A DNA stretch of 64,000 bases from Diospyros lotus (lineage: Eukaryota > Streptophyta > Magnoliopsida > Ericales > Ebenaceae): assembly GCF_014633365.1 (NCBI RefSeq), contig NC_068338.1, forward strand, positions 9,434,616-9,498,615, read 5' to 3'. Under the pieces are notes generated by a model. That model saw nothing but the letters and a program-made list of their open reading frames with translations, was not told the origin of the DNA and did no database searches. The position numbers and the translations under genes are program-made. Every line of letters begins with the position of its first letter. Positions within the stretch are counted from its first letter, which is position 1. Positions 33,371 through 45,693 of the stretch are shown here, piece by piece.

Positions 33371-35209
33371 TTTTGGGAGAAATTAGGGCATTTCTAAATC
33401 GATTTTGGGCCGTGGAGGAATTTTCAAAGCAAATGGATTTTCGGGCTTTTTGGAGAAAACACCGAAAATTTGGAAAATTGAAAATGATGAGTTTTTCCTC
33501 CAAAATTGGTGATCCATCAATGGATTGGTTTAAATGGTGATTTTTTTTGGAGCTCGGTAAAATTCTTCGATGAAAAAGAATTAACGAGAAAATGGTGATT
33601 GGGCGCCTGAAGGAGATTTTCCTTATAGCCAATGCAGTGTGGCTAAAGCCCAATTCTGCTAGCGAATCCTGGGATTCCGCGAAGGGAAGGTCGAGCCTAG
33701 TTCCCACCTAGGGTGTTTCGTCTTGAAACATGGCCCACCCTTCGCCAAAGGCCGGGCAGGTGGACAATTCGGGTGATTGTTCACGAGTAACACCCGTAAG
33801 TGGGAGCGGGGCGTTACAGAATTAAATCCCAATTTTGTATTTATGTGGAGATATGGGATTAATAATTCATGAAAGGGTATTTTGGAATAAATTCCATAGA
33901 GGAAATTTAATTATGGAAAATTGGTAAAATGGAGAATATGCAATTATTTGAGAAAATAATTATTTTTTTCCCTAAATTGGTGAATAAATGTGGTAACGCC
34001 ACATGGATGGAGGAGATTAGAACTTGGAAGCCAAGGTTAGTGTCTTGTAATGACACATGGCTTAGTGTGGTCCAAGTTAAATGAAGAGATTAAATTAAAT
34101 GCAAAGAAAATTCTAATTAGTCTTTCAAGCATTTAATATTGTGCATGATTAAGGAGAGTTAATTAAATCCAAATGAAATGGGAAAATGGTCACTCATTAA
34201 TGCTTTGGAAAATTGTGGGATTTATTTAAATGAGAAAGAAAGCATTTATGTCTTTCAAAGTGGTCTCTCATGTGATGGTGGAAAATGGTCCCATTAAATT
34301 AAATGGGAAAGAAATTAATTATGTCTCTCAAGTGTGATGGTTATGAAAATGGTCTCATTTAAGTAAATGAGAAATAAATGGAAATTTCAAGAATCCAATG
34401 GATGAGATGTATTCTTGAGAAAGAGAATTAATCCAAGGGTGGGGATTTAAAGAGAAATAATGGCATGGATTGCAAACATTTAAAAGTGTGCTTTCTTTTA
34501 ATGGTGGAGATGAAGTCTTGTAAAGGAAAAGGTAATCCAATGGGTGAGATTTAAAGGAAGGAAATGGCATGGATTGTGTTTCTTCCAAGAGAGATGTATT
34601 TAATCCAAAGAGATGGATGGTTAGGATTTTCTCTCAAAAAGAAAATGGAAATCAAAGGCTAAGATGAAGTCTTGAAATGGAGATTTCAAGACAAGTTTTG
34701 CCAACGGGCATGCCAGCGGGTACCGTTGGCCAAATTTTTTTAAAATTTGGAATTTTATGGAATTAAGGGGCAATTCTAAATTGATTTTTGGGCCCCGGAG
34801 GAACTTTCAAATATTGGGATTTTTTGGGCATTTTGGAGAATGATGCCGAAATTTGGAAAATTGAAAATTATGAGTTTTTCCTCCAAAATTGGTAATCCAT
34901 CAATGGATTGATTTAAATGATGATTTTTCATGGAGCCCGGTAAAGTTCTCGGATGGAGAAAGAATTAAAATAAATAAGAAAATGGTAGTTGGGCATTTTC
35001 ATGAGTTTTCTTTTAACCAAATGCGGTGTGGTTGAAGCCCAATTCTGTTAGTGAATCTTGGGGTTGAGGGAAGGGAAGGACGAGCCTAGTTCCAATTAGG
35101 GCGTTTCCTCTGGAAACATGGTCCACCCTTCACCTAAGGCAGGGCAGGTGGACAATTCGGGTAATTGTTCACGAGTAACACCCGTAAGTGGGAGCAGGGC
35201 ATTACAGTT

Positions 35210-35221
35210 TGGTATCAGAGC
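35210..35221 (+). other. G2 primer binding site
   Basis: TGGTATCAGAGC three bases after the LTR end, an exact match to the plant initiator Met tRNA primer site and identical to that of G3 (51145, 53650). Confidence 0.92.
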
Positions 35222-37194
35222 GCGGTTAGAGCATCAAGTGGAGGATGCTTGGAGAAATGTGGTTGAAGGTTGATCAGAAGGCCTTGGAAGTAGAACCACA
35301 AGTGACCGAGGACCCTAGGGGTTGGGTCGAGACATGGAGGTCTATGGTGATGGAAATGGAGTGCTCGGATATTCTTGCTATAGGAAGGGGAAAATATCAT
35401 GGTTTGAGATGATATTCCGTAAGAGATATACGGGTCGAGCAAAGAAAAGTCAAAAGCCCCAGTGTGGGCGTTGGTATCAAGAACCCAAATGTGAAAATTT
35501 AGGAGTAAGTGAAGCGTTTTAAGGATGAGATTTCCTTGTGATTGAAGTGTTGAGGCTCGTGTGGGGACATGAAACTGAATCATGACAAGAGTCATGAAAG
35601 GGCCTGGAGGGCTCGAGGTATAGCTAATCCGAGAAGGGTTTAACGGAGTATTCCTCTGTTGGGGATATGGTCAAGCCCGTATGAGGGAATGAAGTGGTGT
35701 GCTAAGGGTTGTGTGCTTGAACTAGGGTGAGCTAAGGTTGAAATTAGCTTGAAGCCCAAAGAAAGAAGTCGTCAACAGGTTGTGTGACGAGCTCCAAGAA
35801 GGGAGTAAGCGAAAGTTGCTCGTAGATAGGCTCTAGGCAGAGCGAGCATGTGAGATACATGGCAGTCATAGCCGGGGTAGGCATGGCATTGGTAGCTTGC
35901 AGAAAGACTTTGAAGGGGGTCGGGTGTGAGGTGTGCATGTTAAATGTATATGGTCCAAGATGATCGTATGGTTATGGCGATCCTGGAAGGGACGTGCCTA
36001 GGGTGTGAGTGGACCCTAGTTGGTTTCAAGATGAAATAGGATATATCCTAAGAACGGATTGGTGTGTGGCAAATGGACCCTAGCAGGTGTTTGTATGAGA
36101 TGGAAATCCCAAGTGAATCAAGCTGGAATCCAAGGGAATCCAGGATTGGGATAAAGGAGTTGGGCTTGTGTAGATATGCGTGTGGGAGCCATGGGATTAG
36201 AAGTCCTAATTATGAAAGGCCAAGTGACCGTTCATGTGATTGATGGATGAGGGGCCAATCTAAACTCTCATTGATGCTTGGGGTCAGGCGGGACACCTAA
36301 AGTTGAGAGATGAGAGGTGAATAGACCCTCATTATGATGCATGGGGTCGAGATGACGCCTAAGGTTATGAGACCCTTGATGGGAGATGCGGAGGTCACCC
36401 AATGAAAGGTATGAGCGGTGTGTGGGCCAAGGGTAGTGAATTGTGGCAACAGGACATCCGTGGGCTATGCGCACGCAAGAAATGCCAACTTTGGGTGCCC
36501 AGGGGGCAAGGGCATGGTGAGCAATGTGGAGGCCCCAAAATTTTAGTTTCAAGTCATGGAAGCCCGAGCGAGGCATGCGGAAAGGCCAGGCCAGGCATAG
36601 TGACTGAATGCAAAGGAGGTGCAAGAAGAGACGAGAGGTCTCAATTTACCTGGAGGGTAATGGTAAGTGCTCTATGGTTATGGGTATTGGAGCTTGAGGT
36701 AGGCTCAGTATGTTGGTTGCGGATTGAGATAGTAGATAATCAAACTTTGGGAAGAGCTAGGTGGCGAAATGAATCATGATGGATTTGGATCCATTGCCAT
36801 GGAAAGTTAGAGCTTTGAAATGTTGAAGGAGAACCGTGAGATATGATCTTGTGGGGTAAGATCATGAGGCCTCAAGACGTGAAGTGGTTTGAGAGTCTCT
36901 TAAGCGGTAAGGGGTGTAGAGTACTGAGGAGCGAGGCTTATGGTGTGAGCTTGAGGTTATCAAGGCAAGGCTAACCAAGTAAGATGGTTTTGGTAAGATG
37001 GTGGTGGAACCATCGTAGCTTGGGAAGGCTTTAAGTGGCTTTGATGCTATGGGTGCAAGGCTCGATGTGACAGATCTAGTGCTATGGACTATGTGACAGA
37101 GGACTAAGGAGTTGGCTCGCGTTGAGGGCAAGTGGCCCATAGGCCTAAGCAATTTAGTGAACTGCAGGTGATGGTCAGATGTCGAAGATCTGGA
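35222..37194 (+). other. G2 internal region, part 1, non-coding
   Basis: I find no gag, protease, RT or integrase motif in any frame. The longest frames (for example 36402-36779, 125 codons) have no start context, composition or domain of a gag protein. The DNA is G- and GT-rich on the plus strand with many short GTGATG, GAGG and GGTGTG words, but no clean tandem repeat. It ends at the target site of the next solo LTR. Confidence 0.6.
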
Positions 37195-37199
37195 GCAGC

Positions 37200-39192
37200 T
37201 GAAAGTAAAGCAAGATCGCTACGGGGCAAGCAGCGTAGTTCAAAAATTTTGAACCTTACCCCGATCCCGGCGATTGGATCAACGTCGAAATCAAATCATT
37301 CACAAACAAATAAATAAATCTAACCTTTAGATTATCGAGTCGTTCGCGGATTCGAGCCGTCCAAGCGTCCAGCCTCTAACTCGTGATACGCGGCACACGT
37401 CCGTTGGCAAGGAGAGCGGAATAGGAGTGCTAGCTCCTTCTTCTTTCCGCGGCTTGTATATGGACGGTAAAAGAACACCCACGTTTCAAATCGATGCCAA
37501 AAGAAACGGGGAAGAGTGAATGGCAATGCGTTTTTCAACTCTTGAAAAACGACACCAAAAATCACCTCTATAATGGGCAACCTATAAAAGGATATTTATA
37601 ATGAAATATCCTAGGGTTTCTAAAACCCTAATGGATTGGGCTAGCCCATTAATTCTAATTTAATTAGAATCATAAGTGGGCTTATTCTAGTCCAAGTAGA
37701 AATATAATTAAATGGCCCAATCCTTTTATAGGTTAAATAAAATATTATGGCCCAAATCTAATTCAAGCCCAAATATATTTTATTTAATATTTGGCCCAAA
37801 TCTAATTTGGTCCAAATATAATATTTAATATTTGGCCCAAATCTAATTTAGTCCAAATATAATATTTATTTTAATATTTGGCCCAAATCCAATTTAGTCC
37901 AAATATAATATTTAATTTAATATTTGGCCCAAATCTAATTTAGTCCAAATATTAACTTAAGCCCAAAAATATTTTATTTCCTATTTGCCACTCCAACAAA
38001 TAGAAAATCATTAAATTAGAAACTCCTTCCTAATTTAATCAAATGCCATTTTTAGGAAACTCTTTCCATTATGACGACTCCTCGTCATATCGACGTCATT
38101 ACGTCTATTTGTTCTTTTCCCGTGAGAACCTACGACGGCACAACTTCTTGCCGAAGTGTCCCACTTAACCATACGTCCACTCTCCTGGTTTAAGCCAGGG
38201 ACCGTGCCTATTGCGTATGACTCATTAGGCTTCCGAATATGTTGGCAATGTGTCGGTACGAACACATAAGACAAGATTGGCCTCTAGCAAGGCGTCATGC
38301 CTACCCAATTATTCAGAAGGATTCATAATCCGCAAATAACCTTTCACGAGCATGGTTACCGTGTAATACGATCCTCTCGTCAATGCATCTTATGTGATCT
38401 CAAGTATGGCGATGTGTTGCTTGATAATGATCACATGAGTTTTCTTCGGTCTTTCGGATATCTTCACTTAATAGAAAGTGAATCAATAACTCCTTATTGA
38501 TCTCTTTCACCATGGCCATGGATTTAAAGTGAATATCCACCGAAGGCGCCTTAGATACATCATCCTCTATCAAGGGATAGACGAGTCCCATCTTGGCTAT
38601 GCACCCATCTCCATAAGCCTCATGATATACCCAACGATCGCCCACGTGCAGCCTTTGTCTAGGCCCATCGAAATGATGTCAAAGCATACCAGTCTTCTTA
38701 TGAGATGACCGTGACAACCTCAGGTCCAAGGATTAGTTACACCCATCTCGTATGAGAATTTCATCAACATATAACCGAAATGGATTCTCATGGCGAGTCA
38801 TGTCCAGTGACACGTTCTCCAACATTGGTCACCTATGTACTTGCATCCCCATGCCTATGGGTGTGAGACCCCCATTGCTATCACATAGCAAAAACATAGC
38901 ACATACAAGTCTTACCGCAATTGTCAATGTCCATTCTTGACATTGCTACGACTTGGGACGTTTAATGATGTCTATAAACTGTGATGCATCATCTCACATC
39001 TTTATAGATTATTCACAGTATACATCATATGGACTTCTATCTAGTTTCATTCGGTTATTACAATAATAACAAGAAACTAATAGAATGACTTCTTGTGAAT
39101 TTGAATAACTCTTTATTCAAATAATAACATGATTACAATTGTCAGTGTACAACATGCCCAATCTGATTGGGTCTAGAGCACCTACACTAACA
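37200..39192 (-). repeat. Copia-type solo LTR in G2
   Basis: 1993 bp. The minus strand starts TGTTAGTGTAGGTGCTCTAG at 39192 and ends CTTTCA at 37200. Flanks GCAGC at 37195-37199 and 39193-39197 match perfectly. Related in termini to the LTRs at 10792, 15875, 41642 and 48852 but clearly a separate subfamily. No coding region inside. Confidence 0.9.
37748..37970. repeat. About five ~43-bp AT-rich tandem units in solo LTR
   Basis: Units alternate TTGGCCCAAATCTAATT with TAGTCCAAATATAATATTTA and vary by a few bases in length. They lie in the region of this LTR near its 3' end on the minus strand. Likely copy-number-variable sequence. Confidence 0.8.
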
Positions 39193-39197
39193 GCAGC

Positions 39198-40149
39198 ACC
39201 TTAGGAAATTTGGTTAGGTGAGATCGAGAATCTCTTGTAAGGGATAGGACATCTAGAGTAGTCCTAAGGAAGAATCACGGAGTGCGGTAATGATCCGATA
39301 GATTTTTGTCGAGTAGGAAGCCTGGTAAGCATAGTGGCTGCGAGCATGGCGAGGTAGTCATGTCGGGTTCGATATCAGAGGTGTGGCTAGAAGGCTGAAA
39401 GTCACACTACGGGGTGCGAAGCAGATCAGAGTGGGACTTGAGCCATGCTGTTGGAAACTATTATTGGGCCAGTGTAAGGGAGCAACACGGTAATAATGAT
39501 TGGGTGTTGACTCTCCGAAGCATAGGGCAATACGATGGGGAACCAGTGTTGGGCCAGTGTATGGGAGTGACACATGATTGGGTGTTGACTCTCTGAAGCA
39601 TAGGGCAACACGATGGGAAACCAATGTTGGGCCAGTGTATGGGAGTGACATGATGATGATGACCAGGTGTTGGCTCGCCTAAAGCACAGGGCAACATAGT
39701 GACTATACGATGGTCAAGGACTGAAGATCTATGATATGTTTGAGAAAGAAACCCGGGGAAAAGAAACGGGTCTAGCGTGGGAATAACGCTACAGTTGATG
39801 CTTATTGTTGACGGGTCTAATGCTAGGGACCACTGGATGCAGACAATTAGTCCACAGGAGGGACTGCAGCCCTCTACGTGGAGTAACATGTCTATAATGG
39901 AGACAATTAGACGCCGAAGACCTGGGGTATGCTGTAGGTTATGCCTGAGCTAGACCTAAAATTCCGTGAGGGTTGAAGGATCATGGTAATGCTGTTGTGG
40001 TCAGGGTAACAAATGGTTGGTGAATCGATTGGGTAATATCTTATGGTGTGATATCAAGATATGTGGTGATGCTCCTTGTTAAAGGATACTAACGTAGTTG
40101 TGGTTAAAATTAATCGAAGTTGATTGGGTAAATTGAGATGATGGACCCT
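39198..40149 (+). other. G2 internal region, part 2, non-coding
   Basis: Contains three diverged tandem units of about 65-120 bp at roughly 39440-39700, with GGGCCAGTGTATGGGAGTGAC, GGTGTTGACTCTC and AGCATAGGGCAACACGATGG. No coding domain is found on either strand. Confidence 0.65.
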
Positions 40150-40154
40150 GTGTG

Positions 40155-41642
40155 TGAAGGATCATGAACGAGGAAACAAAGCATGCAGCGGAAGCGGTTT
40201 AAAATCAAAACCGTTCCTCGTATTGATAAGAATCTAGGAGACTTACTTTTGCGGCGGATTACCGGACGGAATGGAGCGATGGGAGCTTCTTCACGTTGTG
40301 GAGACGACGGCTGTCCTGCTAGCCTTCGGCTTCGTCGCATCAGAACTCAAACGCACCCTTTCGATCTTCCGGAGTATGACTCGAACTCGTGGCCTCTCTT
40401 TGGTGAAGAAGAATGAAAAACGACTTAGACAAAAAAACAACTAAAGAGAGATATATATAGGGAGAACCCTAGGGTTAAAACCCTAGTGGGCCAAACCCTA
40501 ATGGGCCAAGATCTTTTAATTAATTTTCTAATTGGGTTAGCCCAATTAATTAATTAAAACCCTAATGAACTATTATTTTATTCTAGCCCAATGGACCATT
40601 CTGAATAAAATAATTCTCTCTCAATGTAATTCATCCAACAAGCCAAATGTATTAAAAAATACATGAGTTATATCGAGCTACCCCGGGGACCAAAAGACAA
40701 ATTATTCACGGCTACTAAAATGACCAAAATATCCCTGCTACCTAGTAGCTATATTTTGTCATTCTAAGTGTTCCAACTATCACCATATGGTAACACTGAC
40801 CCCACGAATAATTTTGCATATGCCATGTCTTTGACCTACTAGTGTAATGACGAAAATACCCCTCTGCGTAACACCCATCATTTAGAAAGGAATAATGTAC
40901 TAATACCTTTCTAAATGACTTCTACCATCCTTAGATCACTAGTCCAATAATCTGTGACTACTCGAATGTACTTGCTTATCACTGGGAGCTACCCAGAAGC
41001 ACACACTCTTAAGTCATGTTCCCAGGGCCCTGGATTATTCGATTATTCTTGGACAATCACAAGGGGGTGAATCACAGAAACTATCTTGTATTAGTCTGTC
41101 TTAGCTAATTAGAAACCATACTCCCAACTCAAAAGGATATTGATCTTTGATAGACCTCACCTACAATGAATCTAAGAATATAGCTCTAGGTTCACTAGAC
41201 CACCAACTAATACTCAAGTATTAGAGTACTCGTCCACGTAGTAGCAGTGATAGACTAGCTCCATGATAATTAGTACTTTGTCATTAGCTTCTATCACAGG
41301 TCCACTCTACGCATTCCAAATGCGCTTGTACAATTAGAGTAAACGGACTGTTTACTGGCTAAGGCAAGCCATCCTCCATTAGGATCTATTGCACAATGAT
41401 CTTATCATGATAGAATGCCCAGTTCTATCAAAAGATCAAGAGTTATATTTTCTTGCTTATTAAGTACCCATGATTCATGCCTAACTGTGAAGAACGACCC
41501 ATCACATGAATCACTTACTTAATAGCATGGACACCTTTCCAACAATTAAATGCAAATAATATATGTGCCATAAACTGAACAGAAAGAAACATCATTACCA
41601 TAAATTAAACAAAACGTGTCTTTAGGGCATACATTTCCAACA
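40155..41642 (-). repeat. Copia-type solo LTR in G2
   Basis: 1488 bp. The minus strand starts TGTTGGAAATGTATGCCC at 41642 and ends GATCCTTCA at 40155. GTGTG flanks both sides (40150-40154 and 41643-41647). Very similar to 47343-48852. A TATA-like run on the minus strand lies at 40451-40460, just before AACCCTAGGG-containing sequence. Confidence 0.93.
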
Positions 41643-41647
41643 GTGTG

Positions 41648-44585
41648 ATCTTGCAGTAATGCATGAGATGGGATTGATTGGTAGAGTCGGTAAATGGCTC
41701 TAGGATGTAAGGTAAATGCCGTTGAGGGAGAGACTTACGAATTGGAAGCCAACCATGAGATGGGGAAATTGAAGCATGTGAAGGCTTCGAGTAAAGGGAT
41801 CCCTAATCCAGTGAAGTGAGTTATGGCAGGCTGAACGCGTGGCTAAGGCATGGTTTTGAATCTGTGAAGGCTCGCAATGGCACAGTCTGGTGTTAGTCTT
41901 GGTTGTGTCTATGCGAAATGAGGAAATATCCTCATGTGGCACTGGAGGGGTTTCCAGTTGTTGACACATGATCAGTTGCCAGGTGGTAGCACCTGATGGC
42001 AATGATGGAACGTGAGGCTCGAGGGCTGTGAAGTAAAGCCTTGTTGGGTGTCGTGTATGCCTTTAGTATAAGGTTTAATGGGTCCTGGTGGTTAGACCAG
42101 GTGAATTTTGAGAAAGAGATCCAAGGTGATAAAAGATGGTTGGTCAGGGCAGAATTGTGCCACTTAAAGAAGTGTGGCTCTAGAATGAGAGCTATCAATG
42201 GTAGTTGAAATGTGGTCAAGGTAAAACTTGAGAGGTTCTCCCAAGAGAAGTTGAGCATGAGGCAACAGTGTGGAATGATCGTCCTAATGCACTACAACTC
42301 TACCAGGAGAGATCACTCGGGGGAAAGCCAGCGAAATAGCGAGTGCCTGAGTAGGAAGGTGAGTCCTACGGCATCAAGTGGAAGTGTGAATTCCATATGA
42401 GAGGCAGGGGTGATTCCCAATGGGTGGAGTTTAAATCGAAGTCATAGTCGTTGATTGCAAGAATAGTGCCTGGAGAGAGGTTGTGTTGGTTGTAAGCCGG
42501 GTGATCAGGCTAGAGCTAATCAAGTCGGTTAGATGGAAGATGAGGGAGAAATTAAGGTGTCGCCAATGGGTGGCGAGAGCTCGAAGGAAGAGCTTATGGG
42601 ACGAGATTGGTTTCTAGGAATGATGACGAGGTGATGAAATCACTTAATAGCTGTGAGTGATACAGCTAGAGGGATGCCTTAGTGTGTGGGCAATTGATGG
42701 GAATTAACCTCGTGTCTAAAGTTAATGGTTGAAAAAGGAAATCGGCTAGTGAAGCTGTTATGGCGTTAGAGCCCATGTGGTCGCTCACTGAGTGGTGTGA
42801 GCTGGTTGTAGCGAAGTGTAAAAGAAATCTGGGAGAAGCCAGAGTCTCTCAGGAAATTAGCTAGCTGCTATAAGTATAGAAAGTGATATGAGGAAGGCAG
42901 CCTAAGAGTGGGGTCGTGTTGGTTGCTATGACCAATGGAATTCAAGGAGCAGCGAGTCTTTTGAGATAACATGGTGGTGTCATTGTCGTTGTCAGGGAAA
43001 AGATGTTGTCAGGAAGGTCAAAGGTAACCATTGTGCATGGTAGGACCTCGAAGCTGAGTGTGAATGGCCATGAGGGTTGGTGCCTGTGAAATTTGAGAAG
43101 CAACGACCGTGGGGGGAAATTCGTTACTATCATGGTGTTGTCCTTGCCGAGGAGGACAAGGAAAACCAATATGCATGGTTTAAATCAGGTGTCTAATGCA
43201 AATTGAGAATGAACTTGATTTAGGATGGCTGAAAGTTTCGTGTCTTTAGGGTAAGAGGCTTTATTGAGAAATGGTGAGATTTGAAAAGTCCCAATGAAAT
43301 TGAAGCTGGGCGAGTATATTTGGCTAGAAGACCGCTACAAGAGTGGGGGTGTAACCATGTTAGCTTGTTGTGGTGCGGACCAAAGGCACGAGTCATTCTA
43401 CAGGTGCGATGCATAAGTGATTGTGCAGATGGTAATAAGCCAATCACTTATGCCACGCACCATGGGTGATGATGAGGGTCGATTAATGGTTCCGCAACCT
43501 TAAGAGCAATGGTAGGATCCTTGACTCGCGATAGGGTTTAATAGCCAAGGTAAGGCCTAGGCTAGTGCATGATTGTGAAAGCTGAATTGGGTGAAGTATC
43601 GAAGGGGGTTTCTCAATGAAGAGTTCCCTGGTATGGGTATGAGACCCCTACTAGCGTGCAATATCGGCCAGAAAGAAAGGCCAGAGGAGTTTGTGTGCTT
43701 ATGAGAGAAACTTCTGGTTGGGAGAAGGTTGTGGCCCGAGTATGGTTAAGCTCGAGGTAAGATTGTAATGGTGTGTGCATCGCCAAGCTCGAGTTGGACT
43801 CAAGTAATGCACGTATGGTTGAAATGTGTAATTACCTGGCATGGTGTTAGGTATGTCAATTTTGCGTAATCGTATCGATAAATGAGGGTCGGCTGGTCAA
43901 GGTAGAAGACCATGTATGAAATGGTCGAAGTTGGCAAGGTGGGCCAAATGGGTGCTTCCCATGTAGTGCTAGCACGATAAGTTGATCGGTAATGAGAGGT
44001 TGCCATGAGGATCAACTTAAGCTATGCATGCGTGTGATAAATGGCGGTATGCCATGATGAATGGGTGTCAGAGTGTCTTGTGGGCACTAGAAGTGACATT
44101 GCGGTGGATGATCAGTGCTAAGACGTTGCTGGTTGGACCAGCATAAAATCGTGGCCATGTGTGTTTGGCAGTGTGAAACGTTGCCGTGTGTGATAGGCGT
44201 AAAATCATGGTAGACTGATCAGTGATGCAATGTTAGCGAGAGTTCATTTTGATTGATGGGAAAATGGGAAGTGGACTGCAAAGCGGTGCTTCGAGGCAGT
44301 GGAAATCCATCCGGAGATGGACAGCGTTGCAGCAAGCATGACTAGCAACCAGTGGTGTGATTTGGTAGGAGGCCAAAGTGATATTCGGTTGGTAAATGTC
44401 CTCGAGAGTTGGGGGGGGACCAAAAAGCCTAAACGAAGCCTCGAGGTGGGTATAGCCCGAGGTAAATGTGAGAAATGAATAGGCTATGAGATTCTCAAGC
44501 ACGAGAATTTTCCATGTAGCCCGAGAATGTGATTATCTTGGGCAAGAGATTATGGTAAAGTGAATTTCGAGGGCGAAATTCCTTT
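41648..44585 (+). other. G2 internal region, part 3, non-coding
   Basis: The longest non-coding block of G2, plus-strand GT- and GA-rich with no recognisable protein domain. The last 60 bp (TTTCGAGGGCGAAATTCC) resemble the pre-polypurine region of chromoviruses, as in G3 at about 58970. That supports derivation from a Tekay-like parent that lost its genes. Confidence 0.6.
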
Positions 44586-44598
44586 AAGGAGGGTGGAA
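44586..44598 (+). other. G2 polypurine tract
   Basis: AAGGAGGGTGGAA directly precedes the 3' LTR start. Mostly purine with one T. Equivalent to AAGAGGGGTGAAA in G3. Confidence 0.85.
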
Positions 44599-45684
44599 TG
44601 TAACACCCGGTGTTAAGAGAATGAGAAAGGAAGTGTTAAAAACTTCCAAAAGTGCCCTTGAGAAGGTGTTAGATCCTTGAGTATATTGGTGCCCTATGAG
44701 AGGGGCATTTTGGTAATTTGGATAGTGAAGTCCAATTAAAGGGTATTTTGATAAATTGAAAATAATTCCTATATGGAATTAGGGATGTAAGTGAATTAAA
44801 TCCCAATTTTGTATTTATGTGGAGATATGGGATTAATAATTCATGAAAGGGTATTTTGGGAATTTTGGAATAAATTCCATAGAGGAAATTTAATTATGGA
44901 AAATAGGGAAAATGGAGAATATGCAATTATTTGAGAAAATAATTATTTTTTTCCCTAAATTAGTGAATAAATGTGGTAATGCCACATGGATGGAGGAGAT
45001 TAGAACTTGGAAGCCAAGGTTAGTGTCTTGTAATGACACATGGCTTAGTGTGGTCCAAATTAAATGAAGAGATTAAATTAAATGCAAAGTAAATTCTAAT
45101 TAGTCTTTCAAACATTTAATATTGTGCATGATTAAGGAGAGTTAATTAAATCCAAATGAAATGGGAAAATGGTCACCCATTAATGCTTTGGAAAATTGTG
45201 GGATTTATTTAAATGAGAAAGAAAGCATTTATGTCTTTCAAAGTGGTCTCTTATGTGATGGTGGAAAATGGTCCCATTAAATTAAATGGGAAAGAAATTA
45301 ATTATGTCTCTCAAGTGTGATGGTTATGAAAATGGTCTCATTTAAGTAAATGAGAAATAAATGGAAATTTCAAGAATCCAATGGATGAGATGTATTCTTG
45401 AGAAAGAGAATTAATCCAAGGGTGGGGATTTAAAGAGAAATAATGGCATGGATTGCCAACATATTAAAAGTGTGCTTTCTTTTAATGGTGGAGATGAAGT
45501 CTTAAAAAGGCAAAGGTAATCTAATGGGTGAGATTTAAAGGAAGGAAATGGCATGGATTGTGTTTCTTCCAAGAGAGATGTATTTAATCCAAAGAGATGG
45601 ATGGTTGGGATTTTCTCTCAAAAAGCAAATGGAAATCAAAGGCTAAGATGAAGTCTTGAAATGGAGATTTCAAGACAAGAGTAG

Positions 45685-45693
45685 TATTTAAAG
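45685..45693 (+). promoter_or_regulatory. TATA-like box in G2 3' LTR
   Basis: TATTTAAAG, shared with the nested solo LTR at 32119 and deleted from the G2 5' LTR. Candidate promoter only. Confidence 0.5.

Larger units (their letters stand above)
31083..33818 (+). repeat. Gypsy solo LTR nested in the G2 5' LTR
   Basis: 2736 bp, TGTAACACCCGGTGTAACCG to GGGGCGTTACA, flanked by GAATT at 31078-31082 and 33819-33823. It is closely related to 11688-14429 and to G2 itself, so a member of the family inserted into another member's LTR and then lost its body by LTR recombination. Confidence 0.93.
30875..35206 (+). repeat. G2 5' LTR, split by solo LTR and with deletions
   Basis: Its two parts are 30875-31082 and 33819-35206. 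Removing 31083-33818 and one GAATT rejoins them. Compared with the 3' LTR, this copy lacks about 46 bp containing the TATA-like box and about 1.04 kb containing the 5' leader and GC island. Both deletions are near 34692-34710. The U5 with the GTTTC/GAAAC hairpin remains. Confidence 0.88.

Noticed and set aside
32925..33397. Long Arg/Ala/Gly-rich frames on both strands (120-140 codons)
   Set aside because: They lie across the GC-rich island, where stops are rare by composition. The frames are not conserved between the family's LTRs.
35210..35221. tRNA gene fragments at the TGGTATCAGAGC sites
   Set aside because: These are primer binding sites next to LTR ends. No cloverleaf can be made with flanking sequence.
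36402..36779. 125-codon frame in the G2 interior, considered as a gag remnant
   Set aside because: No capsid or zinc motif, and composition equals the surrounding GT-rich DNA. Kept as non-coding.
40155..41642. TRIM or complete small non-autonomous element
   Set aside because: No direct terminal repeats within the unit; single TG...CA unit with TSD and a TATA-like box fits a solo LTR better.
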